NCBI GenBank assembly: GCA_023419055.1
Contig: JAEZYO010000802.1
Span: forward strand, 1-7,091
Direction: 5' to 3'
Length of the DNA: 7,091 nucleotides
Origin: Pseudomonadota bacterium
GTDB lineage: Bacteria > Myxococcota > Polyangia > Polyangiales > Polyangiaceae
Shown: positions 6,543 through 7,091 of the stretch, piece after piece
How the letters are laid out: each line of letters starts with the position of its first letter
Numbering within the stretch: the stretch's first letter is position 1
Notes under the pieces: generated by a model
What the model saw: only the letters and a program-made list of their open reading frames with translations
Database searches by the model: none
Told to the model about the DNA's origin: nothing
Made by a program: the position numbers and the translations under genes

Positions 6543-7091
6543 ATGTCACCGAAAATCGATGCGAATCTCCCAGCTCCCGCCGAGCTCGACGCTGAGCTCG
6601 CTACACTCGGCGCGGCGGTCCAGGCAATGGATCACGGCGCTCCACTCGACCGATCGTATGCCTCGCTGGACCGAGTCGAAGACTATCTAGGTACCGCTTT
6701 GGACGCGACCCAAGGAGAAGCCCGCGAGCTTCTCGTGCGCCGAGTCGAGTGGTACGTAGGATCCACGCTGATCCACAACGCGCGCGGAGTGTGGGCGATT
6801 CGTGAAGACATCTCTGGCCGCCCCCGTCCGCACGTCATCAAGCTTCCCGAGCTAGGGAAGTATTCGTTTTCTCCCGCGCTCGTCGTCAACCAGTTCATCC
6901 GCGCGAGGCGGTCGCGCATCCTCCGCGATTGGACGGAGGTGTACGACAAAGCAGCTCACCGGTACGAGCTCGAGACTCGATCTCGACTTGCCCAGCCTCG
7001 ACCTCGTAGAAGACGCCTTGGCTCGATTGGTCGCGGCGGAGCCCACGCGCAGCCGGGTGCGGCAGGTCCAGGCGCGAGCTGTCCTGCACGT
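6543..7091 (+). CDS. Protein of unknown function, 3' end outside the window, with an apparent frame change near 6970
   Basis: From ATG at 6543 the frame is open to the window end (183 codons), reading MSPKIDANLPAPAELDAEL. I do not recognise the family. The first 140 or so residues look like a real soluble alpha/beta protein: LDRSYASLDRVEDYL, then RRVEWYVGSTLIHNARGVWAI, then HVIKLPELGKYSFSP, then RILRDWTEVYD. They have no signal peptide, membrane helix or obvious catalytic motif. After about residue 142 this frame becomes Arg/Pro-rich with poor third-position GC, while frame 1 from about 6970 reads like protein (LDLDLPSLDLVEDALARL) with strong third-position GC and no start codon of its own. 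The gene therefore seems to continue in frame 1, through a sequencing error, a disabling indel or recoding. Same strand as the immunity gene, 100 bases downstream; it could be an accessory or second immunity gene, but nothing in the sequence shows this. GTG at 6468 is a less likely start. Confidence 0.65.
   Translation, partial: MSPKIDANLPAPAELDAELATLGAAVQAMDHGAPLDRSYASLDRVEDYLGTALDATQGEARELLVRRVEWYVGSTLIHNARGVWAIREDISGRPRPHVIKLPELGKYSFSPALVVNQFIRARRSRILRDWTEVYDKAAHRYELETRSRLAQPRPRRRRLGSIGRGGAHAQPGAAGPGASCPAR

Noticed and set aside
1..7091. tRNA, rRNA, CRISPR array or insertion sequence
   Set aside because: No cloverleaf, regularly spaced direct repeats, transposase motifs or terminal inverted repeats were seen on either strand.

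Overview
The window is high-GC DNA (roughly 60-65% overall, with stretches near 78%) whose genes, as far as can be seen, all lie on the + strand. It looks like a polymorphic-toxin locus from a myxobacterium-like organism (Myxococcota). That taxonomic guess rests on base composition and on protein families I recall mainly from myxobacteria (DUF6310, DUF5953, and a DUF4157 trunk with CxxC/acidic/QR repeats). No rRNA or other taxonomic marker is present.

Layout: (1) 1-402 is the 3' end of a gene cut by the window edge. Its 133 visible residues match the DUF6310 toxin-tip family and carry a D...ExK arrangement typical of PD-(D/E)xK nucleases. (2) 405-1940 follows with no gap. It encodes a 511-aa protein made of two fused copies of a DUF5953-type domain, in register at exactly 261 residues, and is the likely cognate immunity protein. 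(3) 1941-2105 is an intergenic region with a striking 34-bp palindrome and a third copy of its core half-site. It separates the first toxin/immunity pair from the second. (4) 2106-6023 encodes a 1305-aa modular toxin: an N-terminal DUF4157 region (HELTH zinc-binding motif) of the type associated with extracellular contractile injection systems (eCIS), a long trunk with Ig-like, coiled-coil and hydrophobic segments, and a C-terminal deaminase-fold tip (HAE and TCANC motifs) like the DddA/SCP1.201 group. (5) 6026-6442 encodes a 138-aa Imm1-like protein, translated from a TTG start just after the toxin stop, and is the likely antidote. (6) 6543 to the window end is a further gene of unknown function, running off the edge and apparently changing frame near 6970.

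How the genes work together (inference): two toxin/immunity pairs lie head to tail. Each toxin is delivered to competitor or prey cells, the first probably attacking nucleic acid by cleavage and the second by cytosine deamination. Each adjacent immunity protein protects the producer and its kin. A sharp GC drop near 5100 inside the second toxin marks where a C-terminal cassette may have been swapped onto the trunk. No eCIS or type VI structural genes are in the window, so the delivery route is inferred only from the N-terminal domain.
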